NCBI GenBank assembly: GCA_910575505.1
Contig: CAJTFK010000025.1
Coordinates: 1 to 56,764, forward strand
From: Oscillospiraceae bacterium
GTDB taxonomy: Bacteria > Bacillota > Clostridia > Oscillospirales > Oscillospiraceae
Direction of reading: 5' to 3'
Length of the DNA stretch: 56,764 nt
Part shown: positions 7,826 to 15,688 of the stretch, piece by piece
Layout of the letters: each line of letters starts with the position of its first letter
Numbering within the stretch: position 1 is the first letter of the stretch
The notes under the pieces: model-generated
Databases searched by the model: none
Seen by the model: only the letters and a program-made list of their open reading frames with translations
What the model was told of the DNA's origin: nothing
Made by a program: the position numbers and the translations under genes

Positions 7826-8670
7826 GCAGGGTCACCTCGTTTTTCCAATAGGATGTAATACACCGCGTCCCGGATGGCCGCCGCCGCCGTGCAGGGGGCC
7901 ATCCGGCCCGGCAGGGACCGGGCCCAGACCACCCGCTCCGCCGGAGCGTCGATGCCCCGGACAGAGGCCAGATCCACCAGCAGGCAGTCCGCCGGCAGCT
8001 GGTCCAGCAGGGGCCCCCCCAGGACGGGGAAGGGGATGGTGTTGAATACCGCGCCGAATTCCGCCAGATGGCCGGACAGATGCCCGGTCTCCAGTGCCCG
8101 GTAGCCATAGGCCCTGATCCATGCCAGGTCCTCCGGCCGCCGGGCCGTGGCGGTGACGCGTGCGCCCAGGCCCTGGAGACGGCAGCTCAGCAGCTTCCCG
8201 ATGCGGCCAAAGCCCAGCACCAGGCATTCCATGCCCAGCAGCGTCCGGTCCAGCCGCTCCAGGGCCGTCTGAATGGCCCCCTCCGCCGTGGCGGCGGCAT
8301 TGGCCACAGCCAGCTCCTCCCGCAGGAAATAATCCTCCAGCAGAAGTCCGCAGTCCTCCGCCTCCCGGCGCTGCCGGGGCCGGACCTGCCCGGCCAGGAC
8401 ACGCTGCCGGGGCCGCAGGCGGCGAAACAGCGCCTCGGTGGGCACGGCCCCCTCCTCGCAGTTCAGAACGCCCTCGCCCCGGCACAGCGGCAGCGGCAGA
8501 ATAATCACGTCCGCCACCGCGGCCCGGTCCAGCGGCCCCGGGTCCGCCGGCTTCCAGCGGTCCAGCCCATAGGTGCAGACGGCGTTCCCGTCCGCCTCCA
8601 GCAGATGGCTCAGCTCCGCCTGGCGGCGGTCGCCGCCAATCACGCCAAAGGTCCTCTTCGCTTCTTCCAT
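7822..8670 (-). CDS. dpaA: dipicolinate synthase subunit A
   Basis: 282 aa SpoVFA, the NAD(P)-binding partner of DpaB. The N-terminus TFGVIGGDRRQAELSHLL is the family signature. A Rossmann motif VLGFGRIGKLLSCRLQGLG lies near residue 150, and AFNTIP-like VFNTIPFPVLGG near 210. The ATG at 8670 has GGGGGAG upstream. It sits between cca and dpaB on the same strand (62 nt after cca, overlapping dpaB). Together with dpaB it shows that the organism makes endospores. Confidence 0.95.
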   Translation of the reverse strand: MEEAKRTFGVIGGDRRQAELSHLLEADGNAVCTYGLDRWKPADPGPLDRAAVADVIILPLPLCRGEGVLNCEEGAVPTEALFRRLRPRQRVLAGQVRPRQRREAEDCGLLLEDYFLREELAVANAAATAEGAIQTALERLDRTLLGMECLVLGFGRIGKLLSCRLQGLGARVTATARRPEDLAWIRAYGYRALETGHLSGHLAEFGAVFNTIPFPVLGGPLLDQLPADCLLVDLASVRGIDAPAERVVWARSLPGRMAPCTAAAAIRDAVYYILLEKRGDPA

Positions 8671-8732
8671 TCGGCACTCCCCCTTGCTTCATGGTATGGC
8701 GGCGGACGGCGGATGGTTCCTCAGGCCTCCGG

Positions 8733-10085
8733 TCAGGGCATTTTCGGCTTTCTGCGGAGCTTCCGGGTGACGCCGGCCTCCCCGGCGGCGGCCAGCAGCG
8801 CCGCCCGGTCATTGGGCAGCTCACCGTCCACCACCTGATTGAGGAGCCTGTCCAGCATCTCCCCCAGCGCCGGGCCGGAGAGGCCCAGGGCCAGCAGGTC
8901 CCGCCCGCTGACTGCCAGCTGCTTCAGGGAAAAGCAGGCCTCCTCTTCCAGAAGCCTGTCCAGAATCTCCTCCCCCTTTTGAATCTCCGCCTGACGGCCA
9001 TGGTACGCCGGGGCCTGGGCCAGATTGTCCGCCCGCTTCAGGGCCAGCAGCAGCCGCAGGTCCTCCTCCCCCAGAGCCCGGAGAGCCCGCCGGACCCCCT
9101 TGTCCGTCCGGGGGATGTCGCGGTCGTGCCACTCCACCAGCCGGACTGCCCGCTCCCGGAACTCGTTGGAGCATTTCAGACGCCGGAGCATGGCGTCCGC
9201 CAGGGCGACGCTGGCTTTGGCGTGGCCGTAGAAGTGGCCCACGCCGCTCTCATCCAGGGTGAACGCAGAGGGCTTGCCCACGTCGTGGAGCAGGGCGGCG
9301 CAGCGCAGGACGGGAATGGGGGGCGTGCGGGTCATGGCAAGAAGGCTGTGCTGCCAGACGTCGTAACAGTGGTGAATGTTCCGCTGGTCGAACCCTACCA
9401 TGGGCAGCAGTTCCGGCCAAAAAACGCCGAACACCGCGGGATAGCTCTCCAGTACCCAGCCGGCGTTGCTTCCGCACAGCAGCTTCAGCAGTTCCACCCG
9501 GATTCGTTCCGGGGCGATGTCCGCCAGAAGCAGCCGGTTCCGGCCGATGGCCGCGCCGGTCTCCCGCTCCTCTTCCAGATCCAGGACCGCGGAAAACCGT
9601 AGCCCCCGGAGAATGCGCAGAGCGTCCTCCTGAAAGCGCCGGTCCGGGTCCCCCACGCAGCGCAGAAGATGCAATTTCAGGTCCTCTTGGCCCCTAAAGG
9701 GGTCTCGGAGCTCTCCGCGGAGATTCAGCGCCATGGCGTTGATGGTAAAATCCCGGCGGCCAAGGTCCTCGTCGACAGAGCATGTGAAGCTGACGGAGTC
9801 GGGCCGCCGGTGGTCGTGATAGGCCCCGTCCACCCGAAAGGTTGTGACTTCCACCGGCCCGCCAGAGGTCTTGACGGTGACGGTGCCGTGCTTCAGGCCG
9901 GTGGGAAAGGCCCGGCTTCCAAAAATGGCCAGAGTTTCCTCCGGCAGGGCAGAGGAGGTCACGTCCCAGTCCTCCGGTGTCCGGCCCAGCAGGGAGTCCC
10001 GGACGCAGCCCCCCACGCACCAGGCCTCATGTCCCGCCGCTTCCAGAGCCGCCAGGACTTCCTTTACATACTTTGGTATCTCCAT
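8733..10085 (-). CDS. cca: CCA tRNA nucleotidyltransferase
   Basis: 450 aa class II CCA-adding enzyme that builds or repairs the 3' CCA end of tRNAs. The nucleotidyltransferase core has VGGCVRDSLLGR (about 23-34) and DWDVTSSA carrying the catalytic carboxylates, then LGRRDFTINAMALN (about 107-120), a universal motif. An HD-like domain is seen at LLHDVGKP (about 268). GGGGAG precedes the ATG by 8 nt. It is the first gene of a cca-dpaA-dpaB unit; a dispersed repeat element lies directly upstream. Confidence 0.96.
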   Translation of the reverse strand: MEIPKYVKEVLAALEAAGHEAWCVGGCVRDSLLGRTPEDWDVTSSALPEETLAIFGSRAFPTGLKHGTVTVKTSGGPVEVTTFRVDGAYHDHRRPDSVSFTCSVDEDLGRRDFTINAMALNLRGELRDPFRGQEDLKLHLLRCVGDPDRRFQEDALRILRGLRFSAVLDLEEERETGAAIGRNRLLLADIAPERIRVELLKLLCGSNAGWVLESYPAVFGVFWPELLPMVGFDQRNIHHCYDVWQHSLLAMTRTPPIPVLRCAALLHDVGKPSAFTLDESGVGHFYGHAKASVALADAMLRRLKCSNEFRERAVRLVEWHDRDIPRTDKGVRRALRALGEEDLRLLLALKRADNLAQAPAYHGRQAEIQKGEEILDRLLEEEACFSLKQLAVSGRDLLALGLSGPALGEMLDRLLNQVVDGELPNDRAALLAAAGEAGVTRKLRRKPKMP

Positions 10086-10117
10086 TGCTTCACTCCCCTT
10101 GCTTTTTGGGGCATTTC

Positions 10118-10286
10118 AGAACCTGTATTCACAACCGCCGAACGCTGTCTGAAGGGCCTTTTTCCCGCCATGCCGCGCCGATTTCCCCCGCAGTCCGTCG
10201 GGGCTGCACGGGCCGCGAGCGCTCTCCCTGTCTGACAGGAAGAATTCCTGTCCGTCCGGCATCCTCCGGCTATGAATACCGCTTCT
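10118..10286 (-). repeat. dispersed inverted-repeat element, copy A
   Basis: Ends are AGAACCTGTATTCACAACCG at the left and a mirrored GGCTATGAATACCGCTTCT at the right. The interior matches copies C, E and F on the opposite strand (GGGCCTTTTTCCCGCCATG is the complement of their CATGGCGGGAAAAAGGCCC). About 169 bp, with no open frame. It lies between cca and the broken gene at 10340. Confidence 0.8.
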
Positions 10287-10339
10287 TAGCCTGTGATAAA
10301 GCCTGAATCCTTCATCCCTTCATCCAGGCAGGCGACTGC

Positions 10340-10492
10340 ATGATTCTCCGGCTCAACGGCGCCTTTGGCTCCGGGAAGACCCGGACGGCCTGTGCGCTCC
10401 GGCGCAGGCTGCCGGGATTCCGTCCCGTCTCCCGGGAGCCCGGCACTTCCGAAGGACGAAACCCGCCCCTGCGCCTCATCCTCCTGACATTA
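10340..10492 (+). pseudogene. remnant of a TmrB-like P-loop ATPase
   Basis: The frame opens MILRLNGAFGSGKTRTACAL and continues RRRLPGFRPVSREPG, matching the N-terminus of small ATP-binding proteins whose members read MIxWLNGAFGxGKT and include the tunicamycin-resistance protein TmrB. After about 30 residues the similarity ends, and the sequence runs into the structured repeat at 10493. No downstream half is found. The repeat insertion or an associated deletion appears to have destroyed the gene. Confidence 0.6.
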
Positions 10493-10597
10493 CTTCCGAG
10501 CCGAAAGGCCGGAAGCACTATCTGCCATGTTTTGCGGCGTGCAAAACAGCTGAAATCAAATGTATGATTCCCGAATTTTAAATTCTGGAATCATAAC
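10493..10597. repeat. three-hairpin dispersed repeat, copy 1
   Basis: Three successive hairpins: CTTCCG/CGGAAG with inner GCC/GGC, then GTTTTGC/GCAAAAC, then ATGATTCC/GGAATCAT extended by GAATTT/AAATTC. The same order and nearly the same sequence recur at 25269-25391. It has no open frame and is more AT-rich than its surroundings. Confidence 0.75.
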
Positions 10598-10633
10598 ATG
10601 CGCGAGCGGACCCGTTCTCTCATTCTTTCGCCG

Positions 10634-10662
10634 TTGCAATTCTCCGTTTTCTATATTATAAT
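10634..10662 (+). promoter_or_regulatory. murC promoter
   Basis: -35 TTGCAA (10634-10639) and a perfect -10 TATAAT (10657-10662), 17 bp apart, ending 62 bp before the murC ATG. Confidence 0.7.
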
Positions 10663-10723
10663 AGAAGACCCAAAAGGATACAATCTTTTTAGGCTCCGTT
10701 TTCTGGAAAGGAAGATGGTTTTC

Positions 10724-12097
10724 ATGTTATATCATACCCAACCCATCAGCGGCTATCTGAAACCCGGCGTCCGGGCCCACCTGGTGGGCATCGGCGGCGT
10801 ATCCATGTGCCCCCTGGCGGAGGTCCTGCGGGACAGGGGTCTGGTGATCCAGGGCTCCGACATGAGCGACAGCGCCACGGTGAAGCACCTCCGGTCCCTG
10901 GGCATTCCCGTGGCTGTGGGCCACAGCGCTGAAAATCTGGGGGACTGCGACCTGGTCATCCGCACCGCCGCCGTCCACGACAGCAACCCGGAGATTTCCG
11001 GGGCCATCGCCAGGGGCATCCCCATCTATGAGCGGGCCCAGGCCTGGGGGGCCCTGATGCGGCACTATCCCAACGCCCTCTGTGTGGCCGGAACCCACGG
11101 CAAGACCACCACCACGTCCATGTGCACCCATATCTTCATGGCGGCGGAGACGGACCCCACGGTGATGATCGGCGGCACCCTGCCCCTGCTCCGCTCCGGC
11201 TACCGGGTGGGCCAGGGGGACACCATCATTCTGGAGTCCTGCGAATACTGCAACAGCTTCCTCAGCTTCTATCCCACCGTGGCGGTGATCCTGAATGTGG
11301 AGGCAGACCACCTGGACTTCTTCAAGGACCTCCAGGACATCAAGGCCTCCTTCCGGAAGTTCGCAGAGCTGGTGCCTTCCACCGGCAGCGTCATTGTCAA
11401 CGCAGACAATGAGGGAGCCCGCAGCGTGGTCCACGGCCTGGACGCCTTCACCTTCGGCCTGGACTGCCCGGCGGAGTGCACTGCCGACAATCTCCATCTG
11501 GAAAACGGCTGGCCGGTCTTCGACGTGACGGTCCATGGGGAGCGTTATGCCCATGTGTCCCTCCGGGTCCACGGGCGGCACAACATCCTCAACGCTCTGG
11601 CGGCGGCCTCCGCGGCCTGGGTGCTGGGCCTGCCCGGCAAGGCGGTGGAGGAAGGTCTAACCTCCTTCACCGGAGCGGGGCGGCGCTTTGAGTTCAAGGG
11701 GACTTACAACGGCGCGGACGTCTACGACGACTACGCCCACCACCCCGACGAGCTCCACGCCCTGCTGACCATGGCCAGGGGCCTGGGTTACCGGCGGCTG
11801 ACGGTGGCCTTCCAGCCCCACACCTATTCCCGCACCGCCAAGCTCTTCGACCGCTTCGTGGAGGAGCTGAAAATACCGGAGGTGGTGGTGCTGCCGGAGA
11901 TCTACGCCGCCCGGGAACAGAACACCTACGGCATTTCCTCGGCAGATCTGAGCCGGGAAATCCCCGGCTCCGTCTACTGCTCCACCCTGGACAAAACGGC
12001 GGAGGCTCTCCGCCGTCTGGCCCAGCCGGGGGACCTGATTTTGACCGTCGGTGCGGGGGATATCTACCGGGCCGGGGAAAAGCTGCTGGGAAAATGA
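10724..12097 (+). CDS. murC: UDP-N-acetylmuramate--L-alanine ligase
   Basis: 457 aa cytoplasmic Mur ligase adding L-Ala to UDP-MurNAc, the first amino acid of the peptidoglycan stem. Seen are the N-terminal nucleotide loop HLVGIGGVSMCPLAEVL, the ATP loop GTHGKTTTTSM (about 122), the metal/substrate motif NVEADHLDFF and the C-terminal YDDYAHHPDEL. The ATG at 10724 is preferred to the one at 10715, which is only 1-2 nt from the GGAAAGGAAG ribosome site. It is followed 65 nt later by the prolyl-tRNA editing gene. Confidence 0.97.
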   Translation: MLYHTQPISGYLKPGVRAHLVGIGGVSMCPLAEVLRDRGLVIQGSDMSDSATVKHLRSLGIPVAVGHSAENLGDCDLVIRTAAVHDSNPEISGAIARGIPIYERAQAWGALMRHYPNALCVAGTHGKTTTTSMCTHIFMAAETDPTVMIGGTLPLLRSGYRVGQGDTIILESCEYCNSFLSFYPTVAVILNVEADHLDFFKDLQDIKASFRKFAELVPSTGSVIVNADNEGARSVVHGLDAFTFGLDCPAECTADNLHLENGWPVFDVTVHGERYAHVSLRVHGRHNILNALAAASAAWVLGLPGKAVEEGLTSFTGAGRRFEFKGTYNGADVYDDYAHHPDELHALLTMARGLGYRRLTVAFQPHTYSRTAKLFDRFVEELKIPEVVVLPEIYAAREQNTYGISSADLSREIPGSVYCSTLDKTAEALRRLAQPGDLILTVGAGDIYRAGEKLLGK

Positions 12098-12104
12098 GAA
12101 ATTT

Positions 12105-12136
12105 GGAATGAGGAACGACTGTTGATTCCTCATTCC
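12105..12136. repeat. 3'-end inverted repeat after murC
   Basis: GGAATGAGGAA (12105-12115) and TTCCTCATTCC (12126-12136) form an 11-bp stem directly after the murC stop. The GAATGAGGAA word recurs near 38867, also with TCCTCATTC downstream. It may be an mRNA-stabilising or attenuating hairpin; there is no T-run. Confidence 0.6.
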
Positions 12137-12162
12137 TGATCTCGCAGGAGGACATACACATC

Positions 12163-12702
12163 ATGCTTATTTCACCCTTATACCACAACACCCGGCCAGA
12201 GGGCGATCTGCTGCCTCAGGAGGCGGCGGCCTTCACCCTGCTGGAGGAGCTGGGCGTGGATTACGACCGGGTATCCAGCGACCCCGCCGACAACATGGAA
12301 AAGTGCGCCGCCGTCAGCGCCGTTTTGGGGGTGCCCATCTGCAAGAACCTGTTTCTCTGCAACCGGCAGAAGACCCAGTTTTACCTGCTGTGCATGGGGC
12401 CGGACAAGCCCTTCCACACCAAGGACCTTTCTCAGCAGATCGGTTCCGCCCGGCTGTCCTTTGCCCCGGAGGAGGCCTTGTGGGAGCTGCTGCGCTGTAC
12501 GCCGGGTTCCGCCACCGTCCTGGGCCTGATGAACGATACAGAGCACCGGGTTCGGCTGCTGATGGAGCGGGAGGTCTATGAGGCGGAATACCTCAGCTGT
12601 CACCCCTGCATCTGCACCAGCAGTCTGAAGCTGAAAACGGCGGACGTGCTGGAAAAGCTGCTGCCCCGCACCGGCCACGAGGTCACGGTGGTGGACCTGT
12701 AG
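12163..12702 (+). CDS. prolyl-tRNA editing protein (YbaK/ProX family)
   Basis: 179 aa stand-alone editing domain of the YbaK/ProX superfamily, which hydrolyses mischarged Ala- or Cys-tRNA(Pro). Characteristic stretches are CAAVSAVLGVPICKNLFLCNR with the conserved Lys, FYLLCMGPDKPFHTKDL, and GSATVLGLMNDTEHRVRLLM. It ends HPCICTSSLKL..., typical of the ProX subgroup. GGAGG lies 11 nt before the ATG. It follows murC on the same strand and ends at a strong terminator. Confidence 0.92.
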   Translation: MLISPLYHNTRPEGDLLPQEAAAFTLLEELGVDYDRVSSDPADNMEKCAAVSAVLGVPICKNLFLCNRQKTQFYLLCMGPDKPFHTKDLSQQIGSARLSFAPEEALWELLRCTPGSATVLGLMNDTEHRVRLLMEREVYEAEYLSCHPCICTSSLKLKTADVLEKLLPRTGHEVTVVDL

Positions 12703-12722
12703 CGAATATGCGAAACAATGCC

Positions 12723-12756
12723 AAAAATCCCGCTGGAGCTCCAGCGGGATTTTTTT
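12723..12756 (+). terminator. intrinsic terminator after the editing gene
   Basis: The perfect stem TCCCGCTGGAG/CTCCAGCGGGA is followed by seven Ts. A-residues upstream would also allow function on the minus strand. Confidence 0.9.
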
Positions 12757-12815
12757 GCAATGACCGGCATTTGTGATGCCGGGCCCGGCGGCTCCTGCAA
12801 ATTGCCGGAAGCCGG

Positions 12816-13429
12816 CTATGCCTCCCGCAGGGGGACCGGTACACCGGCATAGTCTGTCCGCTTTCCTCCATTCCTCTGCTCGGTGAACAGGAACACTTGT
12901 CCCCTGCGGGGCAGAGCGGAAATATTCAGGAAAACCTCTCCAGCCGGAGTTTTCAAGGGGGCGGCTGCACCATAGCGGACCATCCTGCCCTTTTGGTCCA
13001 GCGCCATGGCGGAGAGGTACAGCCCCTCGCCAAAGGGGGCGTTTTCATAGGGGACGGTCAGCCGCCTCCCCTCCCGCCGGGCGGGGCCCAGAACGAGGCC
13101 GGACAGGGCCGGGTCCAGCAGGGTCAGTTTCCATTCCCTGGGTCCCCGAAGAGGCGGAACCTTTGCCAGAGCCTGCGGATTCAGCTCCGCGCCAGCCGCT
13201 CCGCCAGAGCACGGAGCAGCGCCCCGGCACGGCGCTCCAGAACTGTTTCCTCCGTTGTCCCCAGATACCGCCGGCGGCGGGTAAACTCCGTTTTGGCCCA
13301 GAACAACAGGTCGTGCGCACAGCAGGGAACGCTCTCCGATTGCAGTGCATCCTCCGCCAGGTCCATCCAGACCCGCAGCCGTTCTTCATGGGCCAGATAA
13401 TCCCGCCTCAGCTCTCCGTTCAAATCCAT
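12816..13429 (-). pseudogene. hypothetical gene split by a 1-nt frameshift
   Basis: The first part (13429 to 13181) encodes 82 aa, starting MDLNGELRRDYLAHEERLRV and ending LAERLARS. The next frame continues without any start codon as ELNPQALAKVPPLRGP, then YENAPFGEGLYLSAMALDQK, and ends RTDYAGVPVPLREA at 12816. Adding one G near 13185 (CGG to CGGG) yields a single protein of about 203 aa, ...ERLARELNPQALAK.... GGGAGGG precedes the ATG. I do not recognise the family; it has no membrane segment. It lies tail-to-tail with the editing gene. Confidence 0.65.
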
Positions 13430-13546
13430 AGACTTCCCTCCCTGCTTCCATCATAACACGCTTTTCTGAAATACACCAGGATTTTCTCATTTATTTTTTT
13501 CATAAGGGAGATGATATATTAGAAAAAAACGAGACGGAGCGTGTGT

Positions 13547-13717
13547 ATGAAGTTTGAAATCAAAAACACACAGCGCAAGGAGCCTGCTGTTTACAAAACG
13601 CTCTACCTGAAATGTTCTCTTGCGGAACGTCTGGAGCAAATCGCCGCTGAAAACAAAACCAGCTTCAACAATGTGGTTGTTTCCATGATTGAAAGCTGCT
13701 TAAAAGAAGAGGAATGA
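13547..13717 (+). CDS. small ribbon-helix-helix-like protein
   Basis: 56 aa (MKFEIKNTQRKEPAVYKTLY, then LKCSLAERLEQIAAENKTSF, then NNVVVSMIESCLKEEE). A beta strand followed by two helices, with the S-L-A-E-R-L-E-Q-I-A pattern, resembles Arc/MetJ-type DNA-binding proteins. GGAG lies 8 nt before the ATG, and a strong terminator starts 3 nt after the stop, making a compact single-gene unit. Composition is AT-richer than the neighbours, suggesting acquisition. The target is unknown. Confidence 0.75.
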   Translation: MKFEIKNTQRKEPAVYKTLYLKCSLAERLEQIAAENKTSFNNVVVSMIESCLKEEE

Positions 13718-13720
13718 AAA

Positions 13721-13746
13721 GGACCGCCCACAGGCGGTCCTTTTTT
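13721..13746 (+). terminator. terminator of the small RHH-like gene
   Basis: GGACCGCC (13721-13728), loop CACA, GGCGGTCC (13733-13740), then six Ts. Confidence 0.92.
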
Positions 13747-13892
13747 CAGAGGCTGGAACATACCGGATACCGGCGGTGCGGGAGGGGGCTGCCGTCCGGC
13801 AGGGTCCCCAGCCAGATATATTCGTGTTTCCCCGCCGCCCTGAGCCGCGAATCGGACCCCAGGAGCACCGAGGGCTGAGAGAAAAACAGCAT
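13746..13892 (-). CDS. possible small ORF downstream of the UPF0210 gene
   Basis: 48 codons, MLFFSQPSVLLGSDSRLRAA to HRRYPVCSSL, starting 13 nt after the UPF0210 stop with GAGGGGG about 8 nt before the ATG. It contains GKHEYIWLGTLPDGSPLP, which has protein-like character. No family is recognised, and it could be a chance frame in GC-rich DNA. Confidence 0.35.
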   Translation of the reverse strand: MLFFSQPSVLLGSDSRLRAAGKHEYIWLGTLPDGSPLPHRRYPVCSSL

Positions 13893-13904
13893 AGGACTTC
13901 CCCC

Positions 13905-15263
13905 TCAGTTCCGCAGGCTGTGAAGCGGCGCGGGAATCCGGCCGCCCCGGCTGATGAATCCGGCGGAGGACTCCGGGTGCACCGGCATCACCGGGGCGCT
14001 GCCCAGCAGGCCCCCCATCTCAATGGTATCTCCCACGGCCTTGCCGGGGGTGGGCAGGATGCGGACGGCTGTGGTTTTGTTGTTCACCATGCCGATGGCC
14101 GCTTCGTCCGCGATGATGGCGGAGATGGTCTCCGCCGGGGTATCCCCGGGAACGGCGATCATGTCCAAACCCACAGAGCACACGCAGGTCATGGCCTCCA
14201 GCTTGTCAATGCAGAGAGTCCCCCGGCGGGCGGCGGCAATCATGCCCTCGTCCTCGCTGACGGGGATGAAGGCCCCGGAGAGGCCGCCGACGCTGGAGGA
14301 GGCCATGACGCCGCCCTTCTTCACCGCGTCGTTGAGCATGGCCAGGGCGGCGGTGGTGCCGTGGGTGCCGCAGACCTCAAGGCCCAGCTCCTCCAGAATC
14401 CGGGCCACGCTGTCCCCGATGGCGGGGGTGGGGGCCAGGCTCAGGTCCACAATGCCGAAGGGCGTGTCCAGCCTCCGGCTGGCCTCCTGGGCCACCAGCT
14501 GGCCCATACGGGTTATCCGGAAGGCGGTCTTCTTGATGGTCTCCGCTGCCACATCCAGAGGCTGGCCCCTGACGGACTTGAGGGCGTGATAGACGACGCC
14601 GGGGCCGGAGACCCCCACGTTGATGACCTTCTCCGCCTCCCCTGCGCCGTGGAAGGCCCCGGCCATAAAGGGGTTGTCCTCCACGGCGTTGCAGAAGACC
14701 ACCAGCTTGGCGCAGCCCAGGCCCTCCCGGTCCGCGGTGGCGGCGGCGGTCTCCTTGACGACCCGGCCCATCAGCGCCACCGCGTCCATGTTGATCCCCG
14801 CCCGGGTAGAGCCCACATTGACGGAGGAGCATACCAGCTCTGTCCGGGCCAGGGCCTCGGGAATGGAGCGGATGAGCCTTTCATCGGCCTTTGTCATGCC
14901 CTTCTGGACCAGGGCGGAATACCCGCCGATGAAGTTCACGCCGCAGCTCTGAGCCGCCCGGTCCAGAGCCAGGGCAAAGGGCACATGGTCCTCCGTCTCG
15001 CTGGCCCCGGCCACCATGGCCATGGGGGTGACGGAAATGCGCTTGTTGACAATGGGGATGCCGAATTCATCCTCAATGTCCTGACCGGTTTTCACCAGCC
15101 TTTCGGCGCAGCGGCAGATCTTCTCGTAGATCTTCTCACAGGCCCGTCCGGGGTCCGGGTCGCAGCAGCTGAGGAGGGAGATGCCCATGGTGATGGTGCG
15201 GATATCCAGGTGCTGCTGGTCGATCATCTCGACGGTGGAGAGGATTTCCTTCTGATTCAGCAT
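13905..15263 (-). CDS. UPF0210 / DUF711 (PFL-family) protein
   Basis: 452 aa. The strongly conserved family is recognised by [18 protein letters not shown] near the N-terminus, [29 protein letters not shown] and [20 protein letters not shown]. Structures place it with glycyl-radical-enzyme-like (PFL) folds, but the reaction is unknown. The start at 15263 (ATG) is preferred to the TTG at 15266; GGAGG lies 8 nt upstream. It follows the UPF0237 ACT gene by 12 nt, a pairing that is conserved in many Firmicutes and suggests that the ACT protein senses a ligand for it. Confidence 0.93.
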   Translation of the reverse strand: MLNQKEILSTVEMIDQQHLDIRTITMGISLLSCCDPDPGRACEKIYEKICRCAERLVKTGQDIEDEFGIPIVNKRISVTPMAMVAGASETEDHVPFALALDRAAQSCGVNFIGGYSALVQKGMTKADERLIRSIPEALARTELVCSSVNVGSTRAGINMDAVALMGRVVKETAAATADREGLGCAKLVVFCNAVEDNPFMAGAFHGAGEAEKVINVGVSGPGVVYHALKSVRGQPLDVAAETIKKTAFRITRMGQLVAQEASRRLDTPFGIVDLSLAPTPAIGDSVARILEELGLEVCGTHGTTAALAMLNDAVKKGGVMASSSVGGLSGAFIPVSEDEGMIAAARRGTLCIDKLEAMTCVCSVGLDMIAVPGDTPAETISAIIADEAAIGMVNNKTTAVRILPTPGKAVGDTIEMGGLLGSAPVMPVHPESSAGFISRGGRIPAPLHSLRN

Positions 15264-15275
15264 CAAACTTCCTCC

Positions 15276-15545
15276 TTAAATGTGGTGCATGGCGTCAAAA
15301 ATTTCCTCCCGCTGGATGCGGATGGACAGACCCATCTCCGCCCCCAGCTCATTGAGAGACTGCCCCAGCTCCCCAAAGGAGGCGGCGGAGGCGCTGACAT
15401 CCACCGCCATGACCATGGTGAACGCGCCCTGCAGAATGGTCTGGGAAATATCCAGGATGTTGACGTTATGTCCGGCCAGCCGGTTGCACACGGCGGCAAT
15501 GATGCCCACCCGGTCCTGACCTACAACGGTGACGATGGCGTTCAT
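15276..15545 (-). CDS. ACT-domain protein (UPF0237)
   Basis: 89 aa, essentially a single ACT domain: MNAIVTVVGQDRVGIIAAVC, then NILDISQTILQGAFTMVM. ACT domains bind amino acids or related small ligands. The ATG at 15545 has GGGAGGG upstream; longer upstream frames lack a ribosome site. It is paired with the UPF0210 gene and lies downstream of lysC. Confidence 0.93.
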   Translation of the reverse strand: MNAIVTVVGQDRVGIIAAVCNRLAGHNVNILDISQTILQGAFTMVMAVDVSASAASFGELGQSLNELGAEMGLSIRIQREEIFDAMHHI

Positions 15546-15648
15546 AAAAAACCCTCCCATTTTTTGCGGCAGGGGCCGGCGTCCACGCCGGCCCATCTTT
15601 GCCTCATATTCGCCGAACCTCTCTGCCCATGCATGGCCGGGGCCATAA

Positions 15649-15667
15649 GGGCCGCCTTCGGCGGCCC
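15649..15667. other. intercistronic hairpin between lysC and the ACT gene
   Basis: GGGCCGCC (15649-15656) and GGCGGCCC (15660-15667) pair with a 3-nt loop in the 143-bp gap after the lysC stop. Longer GGCC and CATG repeats surround it. It could terminate or attenuate transcription from lysC into the ACT/UPF0210 pair; the T-run is poor. Confidence 0.5.
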
Positions 15668-15688
15668 CTGCATGGCTGATGCGGTCAA

